Source: Limisphaerales bacterium
Lineage (GTDB): Bacteria > Verrucomicrobiota > Verrucomicrobiia > Limisphaerales > JAKEEH01
DNA: 56,356 nucleotides
NCBI GenBank assembly: GCA_022616725.1
Contig: JAKEEH010000463.1
Location: 1 to 56,356 of the forward strand
Direction of reading: 5' to 3'
In this document: positions 46,230-55,461 of the stretch, one piece after another
Numbering within the stretch: the first letter of the stretch is position 1
How the letters are laid out: each line of letters begins with the position of its first letter
The notes under the pieces: generated by a model
Databases searched by the model: none
Seen by the model: the letters and a program-made list of their open reading frames with translations, nothing else
What the model was told of the DNA's origin: nothing
Made by a program: the position numbers and the translations under genes

Positions 46230-47020
46230 GCTGTTTTGAACCTGCGTTCGATGACACTCATGAGCCGATCCAGCACAAAACCGACGATGCCAATGGTGAT
46301 AATGCACAGGATGATATGCTCATAAACCAAGGCATTGTATTCCTGCCACAGAAATCCCCCAACGCCAGGGCGTCCTGTTAACATTTCCGCGGCCACGATC
46401 ACCAGCCAGGCGATGCCCAGGCTGAGGCGGAATCCGGTGAACATATAAGGCAGCGTCGCCGGGATCAGCACCTTAAACAGTGTTTTCGTCCGCGAGAGCT
46501 TCAGGACACGTGCGACGTTCAGATAATCCTGCGGCACGGCCCGCACGCCCACCGCAGTGTTGAGCACGGTTGGCCACATCGCGCAGACCGCAATGGTAAA
46601 GAGCGCGCCCAGTTCCGATGCCTGCTTGCCCGCGCCGAGAAACAGGACTAGGCCGAGCGGCAACCAAGCCAGGGGCGAAACCGGGCGCAAAATCTGGATA
46701 ATCGGGTCAAAGGTCTTGGCGAACGTTTTGGAGAGTCCGAGGCAAAACCCAAGCGGCGTTCCAATGAGCAACGCCAGCGCGTAGCCCTTTGCCACAAGTA
46801 CCAGGGAGTACCATGTGAAGCGCAGTATCCCCTGATCCATTTCGCCGCGCTTGGCAAACGGCTCGACCACGTAGGCCTTGCTCGCCGCCCAGGTCTTGCC
46901 CGGATTCGGAAGTTCCTTGGATACTGACGCGCTCACCACCTGCCAGAGAATCAGCACAGCGCCCACCCCGAGGATGGGGAGAATCAGCCAGTCAAGTTTC
47001 TTGAATTTTGAGTCTTTCAT
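46226..47020 (-). CDS. Nitrate/taurine-type ABC transporter permease (NrtB-like)
   Basis: About 264 aa with five or six membrane helices and the binding-protein-dependent transport signature (PLGFCLGLS..., DYLNVARVLKLSRTKTLFKVLIPATLPYMFTG is the EAA-type loop). The start is the ATG at 47020, which overlaps the stop of the small upstream gene (ATGA). The frame runs on to 47215, but the extra residues are not protein-like. It forms the channel with two ATPases. Confidence 0.92.
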   Translation of the reverse strand: MKDSKFKKLDWLILPILGVGAVLILWQVVSASVSKELPNPGKTWAASKAYVVEPFAKRGEMDQGILRFTWYSLVLVAKGYALALLIGTPLGFCLGLSKTFAKTFDPIIQILRPVSPLAWLPLGLVLFLGAGKQASELGALFTIAVCAMWPTVLNTAVGVRAVPQDYLNVARVLKLSRTKTLFKVLIPATLPYMFTGFRLSLGIAWLVIVAAEMLTGRPGVGGFLWQEYNALVYEHIILCIITIGIVGFVLDRLMSVIERRFKTA

Positions 47021-47271
47021 CGTTGTTGTTCCAGAGTCCGCTGCACCCATGTCTCCGCCGCGGAAACCAGCACCAGCGTGAAACCGATGACCGGCGAGAC
47101 AATGGATTTCAAAATGATCGTGCTGTCCACGGAGCGATAAATCCAATGATCGCCCTGGTTGAGAGTCGCTTGCAGCAGCCCGACGCTCAGTCCGAGCTTC
47201 GCCGCCCGCGCCCATACCGACCGCTGACGAAACGCCTGCCGCCAGAGCGCACGCCGAGTGTTCGATCTCAT
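47017..47271 (-). CDS. Small membrane protein of the nitrate-type operon
   Basis: An 84-aa protein of unknown family. The N-terminal half is basic (MRSNTRRALWRQAFRQRS), and one or two hydrophobic segments follow (LGLSVGLLQATL, ILKSIVSPVIGFTLVLVSAAE). It is coupled by ATGA to the permease gene and lies 30 bp after the NrtA-like gene, so it belongs to the operon. It may be a transporter accessory or integrity subunit. I know of no name for it. Confidence 0.7.
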   Translation of the reverse strand: MRSNTRRALWRQAFRQRSVWARAAKLGLSVGLLQATLNQGDHWIYRSVDSTIILKSIVSPVIGFTLVLVSAAETWVQRTLEQQR

Positions 47272-47301
47272 AGCCGTGGTTAGGAACTGCTGGCGCTTCG
47301 G

Positions 47302-48597
47302 TTAGCCTTTGACATTGTGAACCGGGAAACTCTTTGCATACGCCTCCAGGTCTCCTTTCGGGTCGAATTTCACGCCGTCAAGCATCGTCCATGCGCTGTC
47401 GTCCTGGCCGCCATGCGCATAACCGATCTCCTTCATCGCCTCCTCATAGAGGTCCGTGCGCATCACCTGCTTCACGATGCCCTCGTAATCCGGCGCGCCT
47501 GTGACCATTCCCCAGCGCCGGAATTGCGTCAGCCACCATTTCGCGTAGGCCGGCTGCGGGTAATTGCAGTTTCGTTTGCTGAAATGCATCGGGAAGTCGT
47601 CTGTGGTTGACCGGCCATCTCCATAATCGAGTCTCCCCAGTAACCGGCCGAGAATGATGTCTTTATCGCAATTGATGTAGGTTGGCCTGCTGACAATCGC
47701 GCACTGCTCCGGACGATTGTTCATGTCATCGAGCCACACGCTGGCTTCGTGCAGCGCCTTGAGCACGGCTTTGACCGTTTTTGGATTTTTATCCGCAAAC
47801 TCAGCCGTGAACGCGCACGCCTTTTCCACGTGGTCCTTCCACATGTCCTGCGTCGTCACAGATGTGAACCCAATCTTGTCTGCGATTGCGCGCGCATTCC
47901 ATGGCTCGCCGACGCAGAAACCGTCCATTTTCCCGATTTTCATATTGGCCACCATCTGCGGTGGCGGGATCGTGATCAGCGCGACGTCCTTGTCGGGGTT
48001 GATGCCCCCGGCGGCCAAATAATACCGCATCCACATCGCGTGCGTGCCCGGCGGAAAGGTCATCGCAAATGTCAGCGGTTCGCCGAGCTTCTTCGCTTTG
48101 TCAACGAATGGCTGAAGCGCCTTCGGGTCTGCGCCCACCTTTCCCTTCCACTCCGCCTTGAGCGTAATGGCCTGGCCGTTGCGATTGAGCAGCCATGGGA
48201 TGACCATCGGTTTCTTTGGCGAACCCAGCAACCCCATGCTGCTGGCAATCGGCATGCCGAGCAGCATGTGGGTGCCCTGGTTGTCTCCGCTGGACAGCGA
48301 ATCGCGGATCGCTGCCCAATTTGCTCCCTTGGCGACCGTCGAATTGATGCCGTATTTTTTGAAAAATCCCTTCTCATGCGCGATGACAATGGGCGAACAA
48401 TCTGTCAACGCGATCATTCCAAAGCGCATGGTCGCCGTCTCGGGCGCGTCGCTGGCATACACGCTCCCGACCCATCCCCGCGGAACTGCGCCCACAAGGG
48501 CAGTGACGCCAAGTCCCTTCGCAGCGGAGCATAGAAAGCTCCGCCGCGTTACGTTATCCCGCGGCTTTAAGCCCGGATGATGTGAATTGGTCTTCAT
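47302..48597 (-). CDS. NrtA-like nitrate-type substrate-binding protein, Tat-exported
   Basis: A 431-aa CmpA/NrtA-family binding protein. A twin-Arg signal (TRRSFLCSAAKGLGV, about 17-31) precedes an export-type region ending near VYASD. The first mature block is RFGMIALTDCSPIVIAHEKGFFKKYG, followed by KGANWAAIRDSLSSGDNQGTHM, typical of nitrate-type binding proteins. The Cys in ALTDC is conserved in the NrtA/CmpA group as far as I recall. The start overlaps the 3' end of the upstream NasS-like gene by 44 bp. Confidence 0.88.
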   Translation of the reverse strand: MKTNSHHPGLKPRDNVTRRSFLCSAAKGLGVTALVGAVPRGWVGSVYASDAPETATMRFGMIALTDCSPIVIAHEKGFFKKYGINSTVAKGANWAAIRDSLSSGDNQGTHMLLGMPIASSMGLLGSPKKPMVIPWLLNRNGQAITLKAEWKGKVGADPKALQPFVDKAKKLGEPLTFAMTFPPGTHAMWMRYYLAAGGINPDKDVALITIPPPQMVANMKIGKMDGFCVGEPWNARAIADKIGFTSVTTQDMWKDHVEKACAFTAEFADKNPKTVKAVLKALHEASVWLDDMNNRPEQCAIVSRPTYINCDKDIILGRLLGRLDYGDGRSTTDDFPMHFSKRNCNYPQPAYAKWWLTQFRRWGMVTGAPDYEGIVKQVMRTDLYEEAMKEIGYAHGGQDDSAWTMLDGVKFDPKGDLEAYAKSFPVHNVKG

Positions 48598-49690
48598 ATT
48601 GTTTGATTTCTGACTGGATTTGGTTGGCTTGACCGATCAGCAGGCGGTTCGCTTTGTGGAAAATGTCCGCGCGAAATACCCGGCTGATGGCGGGATTCTG
48701 CAACAAGAGCGGATCGGTGATCGCGCCCATCTCCGCGAGCCGGCCTGCGATCCACAGCGCCTTGTCCGCCGTCGGCTCGTTGGTGTTGAACCGTGAAAAC
48801 AGGACAAAATCGCCCAGTGGCTCCCGACGTTCGTCGCCGAATTCAAACGGTCCCACAAAGGCGGCGTTCAAACACGACGCCGGCGCGTTCACGTACCGCG
48901 AATCCGCCAGCGTGCGGCTCAGGTGCACCCGGTTGCTGCGCTGATCACAAAATGCGCACGCTTCCATCAAAGCCGCGATCAGCGCGCCGTGTTCCTCCGC
49001 CCTCTTCTCGGCGAAATCTCGCCGCACCATTAACACCTTTTCCGGATGCAGGGGCGCCAGCTCCGCGCTCGTGGCCACGCACCACCCAACGCGCGCTTCC
49101 ACTGCCAGCGAAGTCCAGGGCTCTCCGGCGCAGTAGCCGTCGAGATAACCCAGCGTCAGGCTCGGAAACATCTGGTCCGGTGGCACCATCACGATCCGCA
49201 CGTCGGTGTCCGGGTTCACACCGATCGACTTCAGCCATTGCCGAAGCAAGAAATGCTGCGACGAATACGGGAACACCGCCGCGAACGTATAGGGGCGCCT
49301 CCGGCGCGAGTTCAGAATCTGCTCGTGAAGCTTGTCACAACTGCGTTCCGCCTGTTCCCACACGGCCCGCGACAACGTGATTGCCGTTCCCTGCAAGCTT
49401 AACACCAGCCCTGTGACGCAATGGTCCTTCGGCCTCTCGCAACTCAGGTTCGCCGCGAAAGGCATCGCTGCCGGAGCGTGCGCCGCGTCCAGCGCTCCGT
49501 CCATCACCTTGCTTTGGACGGCGCTCCAACTGATCTCCCGCTTGAGTTCAACTTCGAGTCCGTAGCGCGCAAATAACCCCAACTCCCGGGCCATGATGAT
49601 CGGCGCGCAATCATTGACGGGCGCAAAGCCAATGCGCAAAGGAGCAGTCTTCTGCGAAACTGTGAATGCGCCTGATGGCCCCTTGCTCAT
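48554..49690 (-). CDS. NasS-like cytoplasmic nitrate-type binding protein
   Basis: About 378 aa, homologous to the NrtA-like protein downstream (RIGFAPVNDCAPIIMARELGLFARYG, then SWSAVQSKVMDGALDAAHAPAAMPF) but with no signal peptide at the ATG (49690). It is therefore expected to be cytoplasmic. Such soluble NrtA relatives include NasS, a nitrate sensor that works with the ANTAR antiterminator NasT. No NasT gene is adjacent, so the regulatory role is an inference. It is the first gene of the operon, with a strong hairpin just upstream (49711-49742). Confidence 0.72.
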   Translation of the reverse strand: MSKGPSGAFTVSQKTAPLRIGFAPVNDCAPIIMARELGLFARYGLEVELKREISWSAVQSKVMDGALDAAHAPAAMPFAANLSCERPKDHCVTGLVLSLQGTAITLSRAVWEQAERSCDKLHEQILNSRRRRPYTFAAVFPYSSQHFLLRQWLKSIGVNPDTDVRIVMVPPDQMFPSLTLGYLDGYCAGEPWTSLAVEARVGWCVATSAELAPLHPEKVLMVRRDFAEKRAEEHGALIAALMEACAFCDQRSNRVHLSRTLADSRYVNAPASCLNAAFVGPFEFGDERREPLGDFVLFSRFNTNEPTADKALWIAGRLAEMGAITDPLLLQNPAISRVFRADIFHKANRLLIGQANQIQSEIKQYEDQFTSSGLKAAG

Positions 49691-50126
49691 CTTGGAAGTG
49701 CAGAGTTGTGAGTGCAAAGTGGAGAATTCAGCACTTTGCACTTTGCACTCTGAATTTGGAACAAAACTGCTTCGTCCATGGCGCGGCCTTTAGCCGCCGC
49801 AATGCCAACCCGCTTCTTTCGGGAGGTCAAAGCCTCATGAATTGTTTTGTATGAGCCGATGAATAGCTTTTGTTTTCGTCGCAACACCAATGCGCAACGG
49901 CGTGAAATCGCTTTCGAACGGCGGTCAAAACCTCTTGATTCGCGTGGCTCTCGAGACCTTCCCAGGCCGGCCCCAGCAACGCCGCATCGCAAACTGGCAC
50001 AAATTCCTGCGCCGTTTTGCCCATCGTGAACAGATCAGGCTTGGACACCGACTCCTTTGCGGAGCCATGGATAAGACTGGTCAACTTCGGCGACCCCGTC
50101 CAAAAGCCAAACGGTAAGGTATCGAG
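49691..50126. other. Intergenic leader of the nitrate-type operon
   Basis: About 436 bp between the MsbA-like stop and the NasS-like start. It holds the hairpin at 49711-49742, a small GC hairpin gcggc-cttta-gccgc at 49783-49797, and a run of dispersed-repeat-like text. Open frames here do not resemble a protein family. Confidence 0.45.
49711..49742 (-). repeat. Strong hairpin in the nitrate-operon leader
   Basis: Perfect 11-bp arms agtgcaaagtg (49711-49721) and cactttgcact (49732-49742) with a 10-nt loop, 21 nt before the NasS-like ATG. The text resembles the dispersed phrase near 4625-4660. It could be a transcription or translation control structure, or only a repeat. Confidence 0.6.
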
Positions 50127-51962
50127 TCAATGATTCGAGATTCCCTGCCTTCGGGCCATTGCGGCGAAAGCACCGTTGGCCTTGAGCAGTTCGACAAAGC
50201 CTCCTTGTTCGATGATCCGCCCCTGCGATAACACGACAATCGTGTCGCAGTTGCTCAGCGTGGACAAGCGGTGGGCGACCGAAATCACCGTCCGATTCTC
50301 GGAGAGATGATCGATGGCGCGTTGCACTTCCGCCTCCGCTTGAGAGTCCAGCGATGCCGTCGCTTCATCGAGGACGAGAATCGGCGCGTTTCGAATGAAC
50401 GCCCGGGCGATCGCAATCCGTTGCCGTTGGCCGCCTGAGAGCGTCACGCCACGTTCGCCCACCGGGGTGTTGTATCCCTGCGGCAATTGCGTGATGAACT
50501 CGTGCGCATACGCGTCACGCGACGCTGTCTCGATTTCCGCCGTCGTCGCCTCCGCTTTGCCCTGGGCGATGTTTTCGGCCACCGTTGTGTCGAACAGCAC
50601 AATCTCCTGGCTGACCAGCGCGAGCAACTGCCGCAGGTCGCGAAAACTCATCTCGCGCAGGTCAATGCCATCAATGGATATCTTTCCAGAGACCGGATCA
50701 TAAAAGCGCAGCATCAGGTTCACCAGCGTGCTCTTTCCCGAACCGCTCGGCCCCGCGATGCCGACTTTCGCGCCCCGCGGAATGGCCAGGCTGAACTTTT
50801 CCAGCACCGGCCGGTCCTTCTCGTAGGCGAACGCAACGTGATCGAATCGGATTTCCCTCTTGAAAGCCTGGATGGGCTTTGGCGTCAGCGGCTCCCTCAC
50901 TGTTGGTTCCTCGCGCAGGATTTCCTCCAACCGTGTCACACTCGGGTTGGCCTGCTCGAAAAAGATGTGCACGCCCGCGAGCTTTTTGATGGACAAAAAC
51001 AACAGCATCACGGCCGTCAGGAAACCGACAAAATCGCCCACCGTCGTCTGCGTCCTGAAGATGAAGACCACCAGCACGCCCAGTCCAAACATTGAAATCA
51101 CTTCCAGGATCGGGTTCAGCAATTCCTTGGCTTGCACGCCTTTCATCCCATGCCGAACCAGTTCATGCGAGAGCTTGCGGTAACGCTCCATCTGGCTCGC
51201 TTCGAGATTGTAGGCCTTGACCACGCGGATGCTGCCGAGCAATTCCACAAGCTGGCTCGTCTGCAGCGTTTCAACCGTGCGCGTCGCCCGCGCCGCCCGC
51301 CGCGCCTTGCGTCCGAGCACCAGCAACGGCCCCAGGCACAGCGGCATGAAAATGAACGTCAGGGCCGTCAGTCTCCAATTCACCCATAGCAGCGCCACGA
51401 GCAAAGCCGCCATCCCGATCGATTCCTTCACCAGGTCAGCGCAACCTTGTTTGAGCGCGCGCTGCAATTTCGCCGTGTCCGCGTTGATGCGGGTCAGCAA
51501 ATCTCCGGTGCTGGAGCGGGTGAAGAAACCAAGAGACAACGTACTCAGCTTTTGCATGACATCGAGCCGGAGATCGTTCACAACCCGTTCGCTGACCCAG
51601 CCCATGCAATAGCTGCTGCCATAATCGGTCCCGCTGCGGATCGACACCAGCACCGCCAGGAACAGCAGCCCGCCCAGGACCATCCGCCAATCCAGCTCCA
51701 CCCCCGCCCGCGGCAGCCATGGATCGATGAGTTCTTTGGCCTTCCGCTGCAATGTCGCCGCCTGGCTATCGAAAAATCCGATCTTCTTCCTGGCAGTATC
51801 AACCTTGTCCCGCACTGTCGGTGGTTCGAAGCGCTCCATCAGTGTCTTGGTCGCCCAGACGAAGCTCGCGTTTGAGAGGCCAAACGCGATCCCGAACAAC
51901 ACTCCCGCGAGCAGCCGCGTCCAATAACGGCGGAGATAAAGCCACCCGAAGCGGAAGACCAT
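50127..51962 (-). CDS. MsbA-like ABC exporter (membrane domain fused to ATPase)
   Basis: About 611 aa: an N-terminal six-helix membrane domain (LLAGVLFGIAFGLSNASF is the first helix) followed by an ABC domain with Walker A GPSGSGKST, signature LSGGQRQR and Walker B LVLDEATASLD. It is probably a homodimeric exporter of lipid A-core, lipids or drugs. The ATG at 51962 places the first helix correctly; the frame is open to 52112, but the extra N-terminus is not typical. Divergent from the ComM gene. Confidence 0.9.
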   Translation of the reverse strand: MVFRFGWLYLRRYWTRLLAGVLFGIAFGLSNASFVWATKTLMERFEPPTVRDKVDTARKKIGFFDSQAATLQRKAKELIDPWLPRAGVELDWRMVLGGLLFLAVLVSIRSGTDYGSSYCMGWVSERVVNDLRLDVMQKLSTLSLGFFTRSSTGDLLTRINADTAKLQRALKQGCADLVKESIGMAALLVALLWVNWRLTALTFIFMPLCLGPLLVLGRKARRAARATRTVETLQTSQLVELLGSIRVVKAYNLEASQMERYRKLSHELVRHGMKGVQAKELLNPILEVISMFGLGVLVVFIFRTQTTVGDFVGFLTAVMLLFLSIKKLAGVHIFFEQANPSVTRLEEILREEPTVREPLTPKPIQAFKREIRFDHVAFAYEKDRPVLEKFSLAIPRGAKVGIAGPSGSGKSTLVNLMLRFYDPVSGKISIDGIDLREMSFRDLRQLLALVSQEIVLFDTTVAENIAQGKAEATTAEIETASRDAYAHEFITQLPQGYNTPVGERGVTLSGGQRQRIAIARAFIRNAPILVLDEATASLDSQAEAEVQRAIDHLSENRTVISVAHRLSTLSNCDTIVVLSQGRIIEQGGFVELLKANGAFAAMARRQGISNH

Positions 51963-52223
51963 TTTGATGTTGCTCACCGCACTGACTATAGGACGCTTGG
52001 AGAAAACGTCAGCCGGAATATTCGAAGTGGCCTTTGGAAAAAGATGTGATGCTGCCTCTGGACCTGCTTCGCGAACTTTCACACACGACTGTCCTACCAG
52101 GTATGGCTTCATGGGCGCAACGAGGCTCCAATTCTTTCACAACGTTGCGCTAGTCCTATGCGCCTTCCAAGCCCGCAACAAAATGGTTTTTGCGGAACCG
52201 GGTTCGTGGTATAGAAATGGCCG

Positions 52224-53750
52224 ATGCTTTCCAAAGTCTGTTCCGCCGCAGTCAATGGCATTGAAGCCTTTCCAGTGGAAGTCGAGGTGAACGGCGGGCA
52301 TGGTGATTTCCAGGTGGTGGTCGTCGGCCTCCCGGACGCCGCGGTCAAAGAGTCAAAGGATCGGGTGATCACCGCGCTGATGAATTCCGGGTTTAGGTTT
52401 CCCATTGGCCGGTTCACGATCAATCTCGCGCCTGCGGATGTAAAGAAGGAGGGGCCGAGCTTTGACTTGCCGATTGCGCTGGGGCTGCTGGCGGCCAACG
52501 AGCAACTCGAAACCGATCAATTGGACAATTTTATTGTCGTCGGCGAGTTGGCGCTTACCGGCGGGATCCGGCCTGTCAAGGGAGTGCTGCCGATTGCGAT
52601 TCGCGCCCGGGCCGAACGCAAGGCGGGCCTGCTCGTGCCGGTTGAGAATGCCCCTGAAGCAGCGGTCGTGGACGGCTTGCGCGTCATCCCGATCCAGAAT
52701 CTTCGACAAGCGGCGAATTTCCTCGAAGGCGAAGAGAAGATTGCCCCGGTAAAAGTGGACATCGAGCGAATCCTCGATCAGTGGCGCGACGACGACCTGG
52801 ATTTTGCAGACGTAAAGGGCCAGGAATCGGTCAAGCGCGCCCTCGAGATCGCCGCGGCCGGCGGACACAACGTGCTGCTCATCGGGCCGCCGGGCACGGG
52901 CAAATCGATGATGGCCAAACGGCTCCCAACGATCCTGCCGCCGTTGACCCTGGAAGAAGCCCTCGAAACAACCAAGGTCCACAGCATCGTGGGACTGCTG
53001 GCGCCGGGGCAGGCGCTGGTGACGCAGCGGCCATTCCGGGCGCCGCACCACACCACCAGCGACGCCGGGCTTTTGGGCGGCCAGGCGATCCCGACCCCCG
53101 GCGAGATTTCGATTGCGCACAATGGGGTATTGTTTCTTGACGAGCTGCCGGAGTTTAAGCGCAACGTGCTGGAAACGCTGCGCCAGCCGCTCGAAGAAGG
53201 GCGCGTCACGATTTCGCGGGCGGCAGGATCGATGACGTTTCCTTCGCAGTTCATGTTGGTGGCGGCGATGAACCCGAGTCCGGACGGCAAAATGCCGGGC
53301 GAATCGCGCTCCACGCCGCGCGAAATTCAGAATTATCTTGGACGCATTTCCGGACCGCTGCTCGATCGAATCGACCTCCACGTCGAAGTCCCGGCGGTAA
53401 AGTTTCGGGAGATCTCGGCGGCGAAAACCGGCGAATCCTCGGCACAGATTCGCGAGCGCGTCGTGAGCGCGCGCAAGCGCCAGCACGCCCGCTTCGCCGA
53501 CCGCAAAAGCGTCACCTGCAACGCGCGCATGGGAGGCAAAGAACTGAAGATGTTTTGCGCGCTGGAGTCCGCGACTCTCGAACTGCTCAAAAACGCGATG
53601 ACGGACATGAACCTGAGCGCGCGCGCCTACGATCGGATTCTGAAAGTAGCGCGCACGATTGCCGACCTCGCAGGCCGGGAACAGGTCAGCGCTGATGACG
53701 TCTCTGAAGCGATTCAATTCCGGTCGCTGGACCGGCAGTTGTGGGTGTGA
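52224..53750 (+). CDS. comM: YifB/ComM family Mg-chelatase-like AAA+ ATPase
   Basis: A 508-aa protein. The N-terminal ChlI-like domain (SKVCSAAVNGIEAFPVEVEV) and a Mg_chelatase AAA+ core with Walker A GPPGTGKSMMAKR (about 218-230), Walker B VLFLDELPEF, and a C-terminal helical domain. ComM is a helicase that assists branch migration in natural transformation. A weak -10-like tatagaa stretch lies about 10 bp before the ATG. Its last ~253 bp recur, decayed, at 55244-55461. Confidence 0.93.
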   Translation: MLSKVCSAAVNGIEAFPVEVEVNGGHGDFQVVVVGLPDAAVKESKDRVITALMNSGFRFPIGRFTINLAPADVKKEGPSFDLPIALGLLAANEQLETDQLDNFIVVGELALTGGIRPVKGVLPIAIRARAERKAGLLVPVENAPEAAVVDGLRVIPIQNLRQAANFLEGEEKIAPVKVDIERILDQWRDDDLDFADVKGQESVKRALEIAAAGGHNVLLIGPPGTGKSMMAKRLPTILPPLTLEEALETTKVHSIVGLLAPGQALVTQRPFRAPHHTTSDAGLLGGQAIPTPGEISIAHNGVLFLDELPEFKRNVLETLRQPLEEGRVTISRAAGSMTFPSQFMLVAAMNPSPDGKMPGESRSTPREIQNYLGRISGPLLDRIDLHVEVPAVKFREISAAKTGESSAQIRERVVSARKRQHARFADRKSVTCNARMGGKELKMFCALESATLELLKNAMTDMNLSARAYDRILKVARTIADLAGREQVSADDVSEAIQFRSLDRQLWV

Positions 53751-54265
53751 GACTGAGTCGAGCTGAGTCACACGAACTGACTGAGAATTGAGTCAGTGTA
53801 GTAAGCCGGCGTCCGGCCGCAATGACCTGAATCATGCGGCATGCATTGGTGCCGCAGCTATGTCATAGTCCGCTTTGCTCGGCCGCTCACAACAACCGCC
53901 TCTTCCTTTTCGCATTCCAACCGCCTTTTTCCTTTTCGCATTCCTGTTCATCGAAATAGTGAATGGCGGGATTAAATTTTTCGATTAACTCTCCGAGCGT
54001 CCCGGGGCTTAGGGTGGTGGCTCATGGATTCAATAATCTTTTTGTTAAAGCTCCGCTTTGCGGGGTGCCATCTCGATGAACCTTTTTCTCTCAGGGTGCC
54101 GCTTCAAGAAGCCGATCGTCGAAGCAGACCGTGCAGTTATCCCAATGTTCGTGGTTTTGCTCGCATGCGTCCTCTTGAACATGCGTTGCGCTCCATTAAT
54201 CACGTGGACTGCTGCTCCAGATTTTCACATGAACTCAAAACAAACCAGAAACACACGGAGCTGCT
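53751..54265. other. Intergenic region between comM and the esterase
   Basis: About 515 bp. It contains a hairpin actgact-N8-agtcagt (53776-53797) right after comM, a hairpin tgcggc-N10-gccgca (53835-53856), and the repeated phrase ttccttttcgcattcc (about 53914 and 53933). No T-run follows either hairpin. Nothing looks coding. Confidence 0.5.
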
Positions 54266-55252
54266 ATGAACAGAATAACCAAAATAACCGATAAACTACT
54301 AAACAGATTAAAACTGGGTGCTGCCCTCGGCCTGGCCTTTGGGGTTGTGCTCGCAGGATCGCTCGCTGCTGAGGCGAAATCCACCCCCTTTAGTCGGATA
54401 ACTGTGTTCGGCGACAGCTTGTCAGATATAGGGAATCTTCACCGGCTGACCGAGGGCTTTCCCCCACCTCCGTATGTCGAGGGACGCTTTTCGAACGGGG
54501 AGCTGTGGATCGAGTACCTGGCCGAAGATCTTGGCATGGACTTATTGCCGGAAGATAATTACGCGGTCGGCGGCGCGACGACAGGCTCGGTCAACGTGAA
54601 TGGGCCTGTCTTTGGCTTGAACCTCCCAGGTTTGCAGGATCAAATCGCGGCATTCCTTGCAGCGAGACAACCCAGCGGGGCAGATCCTGAGGCGCTCTAT
54701 GTCATCTGGGCCGGAGCAAATGACTTCTTTCTCGCGTTAGAAGGGGGGGTGGATCCCGCGACAATGATTGCGGGCGGCGTTTCGAATACCGTTCGGGCTG
54801 TGCACCTTCTCTGGAGCGCCGGCGCCGCGCACATCATGGTTGTGAATGTACCGGACCTGGGGCTGACACCGTCCGGCCTTGCCTCGGGCAGGAGCGCGGC
54901 CATTACTCAACTAGCTGCGGCTTACAACCACCTGCTCGGCACCGCTCTGCAGAACCTGGCCCATGCCGATGTCCAAACGATCTTTGTCGATGCTTTCGCG
55001 ACGCTTCAAGCGATGGTGACTTCGCCCGCAGATTTTGATTTCACAAATGTCACGACTTCGTTCCTCTCTACAGGCGGCGATCCATCTGAATTCCTGTTTT
55101 GGGACATGGTTCATCCCACCACTCGCGGTCACCAGGTGTTTGGACGTGAGGCGTTGGATCGCCTTGTTGACCACTTCTCCCCAAGTCAAGGAAAGGCGGC
55201 GCCACGACCTCAAGCCAATTCGCTCCGCGGCCTGGTGCATGCTCGACCGTAA
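54266..55252 (+). CDS. Secreted SGNH/GDSL esterase
   Basis: A 328-aa secreted hydrolase of the SGNH superfamily. A signal peptide (about 12-36, LKLGAALGLAFGVVLAGSLAAEA) precedes block I FGDSLSDIGN with the nucleophilic Ser. The Gly (AVGGATTG) and Asn (WAGANDFF) of blocks II and III, and the catalytic Asp/His in DMVHPTTRGH, are all present. The start has GGAG about 6 nt upstream. The final codons (after SLRGLVHA) and the stop read into the decayed comM copy, so the C-terminus may be newly formed. Confidence 0.88.
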   Translation: MNRITKITDKLLNRLKLGAALGLAFGVVLAGSLAAEAKSTPFSRITVFGDSLSDIGNLHRLTEGFPPPPYVEGRFSNGELWIEYLAEDLGMDLLPEDNYAVGGATTGSVNVNGPVFGLNLPGLQDQIAAFLAARQPSGADPEALYVIWAGANDFFLALEGGVDPATMIAGGVSNTVRAVHLLWSAGAAHIMVVNVPDLGLTPSGLASGRSAAITQLAAAYNHLLGTALQNLAHADVQTIFVDAFATLQAMVTSPADFDFTNVTTSFLSTGGDPSEFLFWDMVHPTTRGHQVFGREALDRLVDHFSPSQGKAAPRPQANSLRGLVHARP

Positions 55253-55461
55253 GAACGTCACTTGCAACGCGCGCATGGGCGGCAAAGAACTGAAGATGTT
55301 TGGGGGTTGGAGCCGGTAACCCTGGAGTTGCTCAAGGCGTGACGACGGACAAGACACCTAAACGCATGGGCCCTAACGATCAAGGTTCTTAAAGTGGTCA
55401 CCGCCAACGCCCTCTCCGAAACGATTCAGTTCCGCTTACTGACCGGCGGTTGTGGATGTAG
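55244..55461 (+). pseudogene. Decayed copy of the comM 3' end
   Basis: Corresponds to 53498-53750 and is about 35 bp shorter. The first ~58 bp, from cgaccg to gaagatgttt, match with about 5 differences. The rest has indels, and the reading frame is lost. The final part (gaccggcggttgtgg) matches the end of comM. The esterase stop codon (55250-55252) lies inside its first few bases. Confidence 0.85.

Noticed and set aside
49827..50084. Small minus-strand open frame (85 codons) before the NasS-like gene, and a shifted neighbour resembling an ANTAR-like helix (EALTSRKKRVGIAAAKG)
   Set aside because: The resemblance to an ANTAR helix is short and has no supporting domain; the DNA looks like a degenerate dispersed repeat.
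54024..54269. Two overlapping small plus-strand frames before the esterase
   Set aside because: Neither looks like a protein, neither has a good ribosome site, and they overlap each other.
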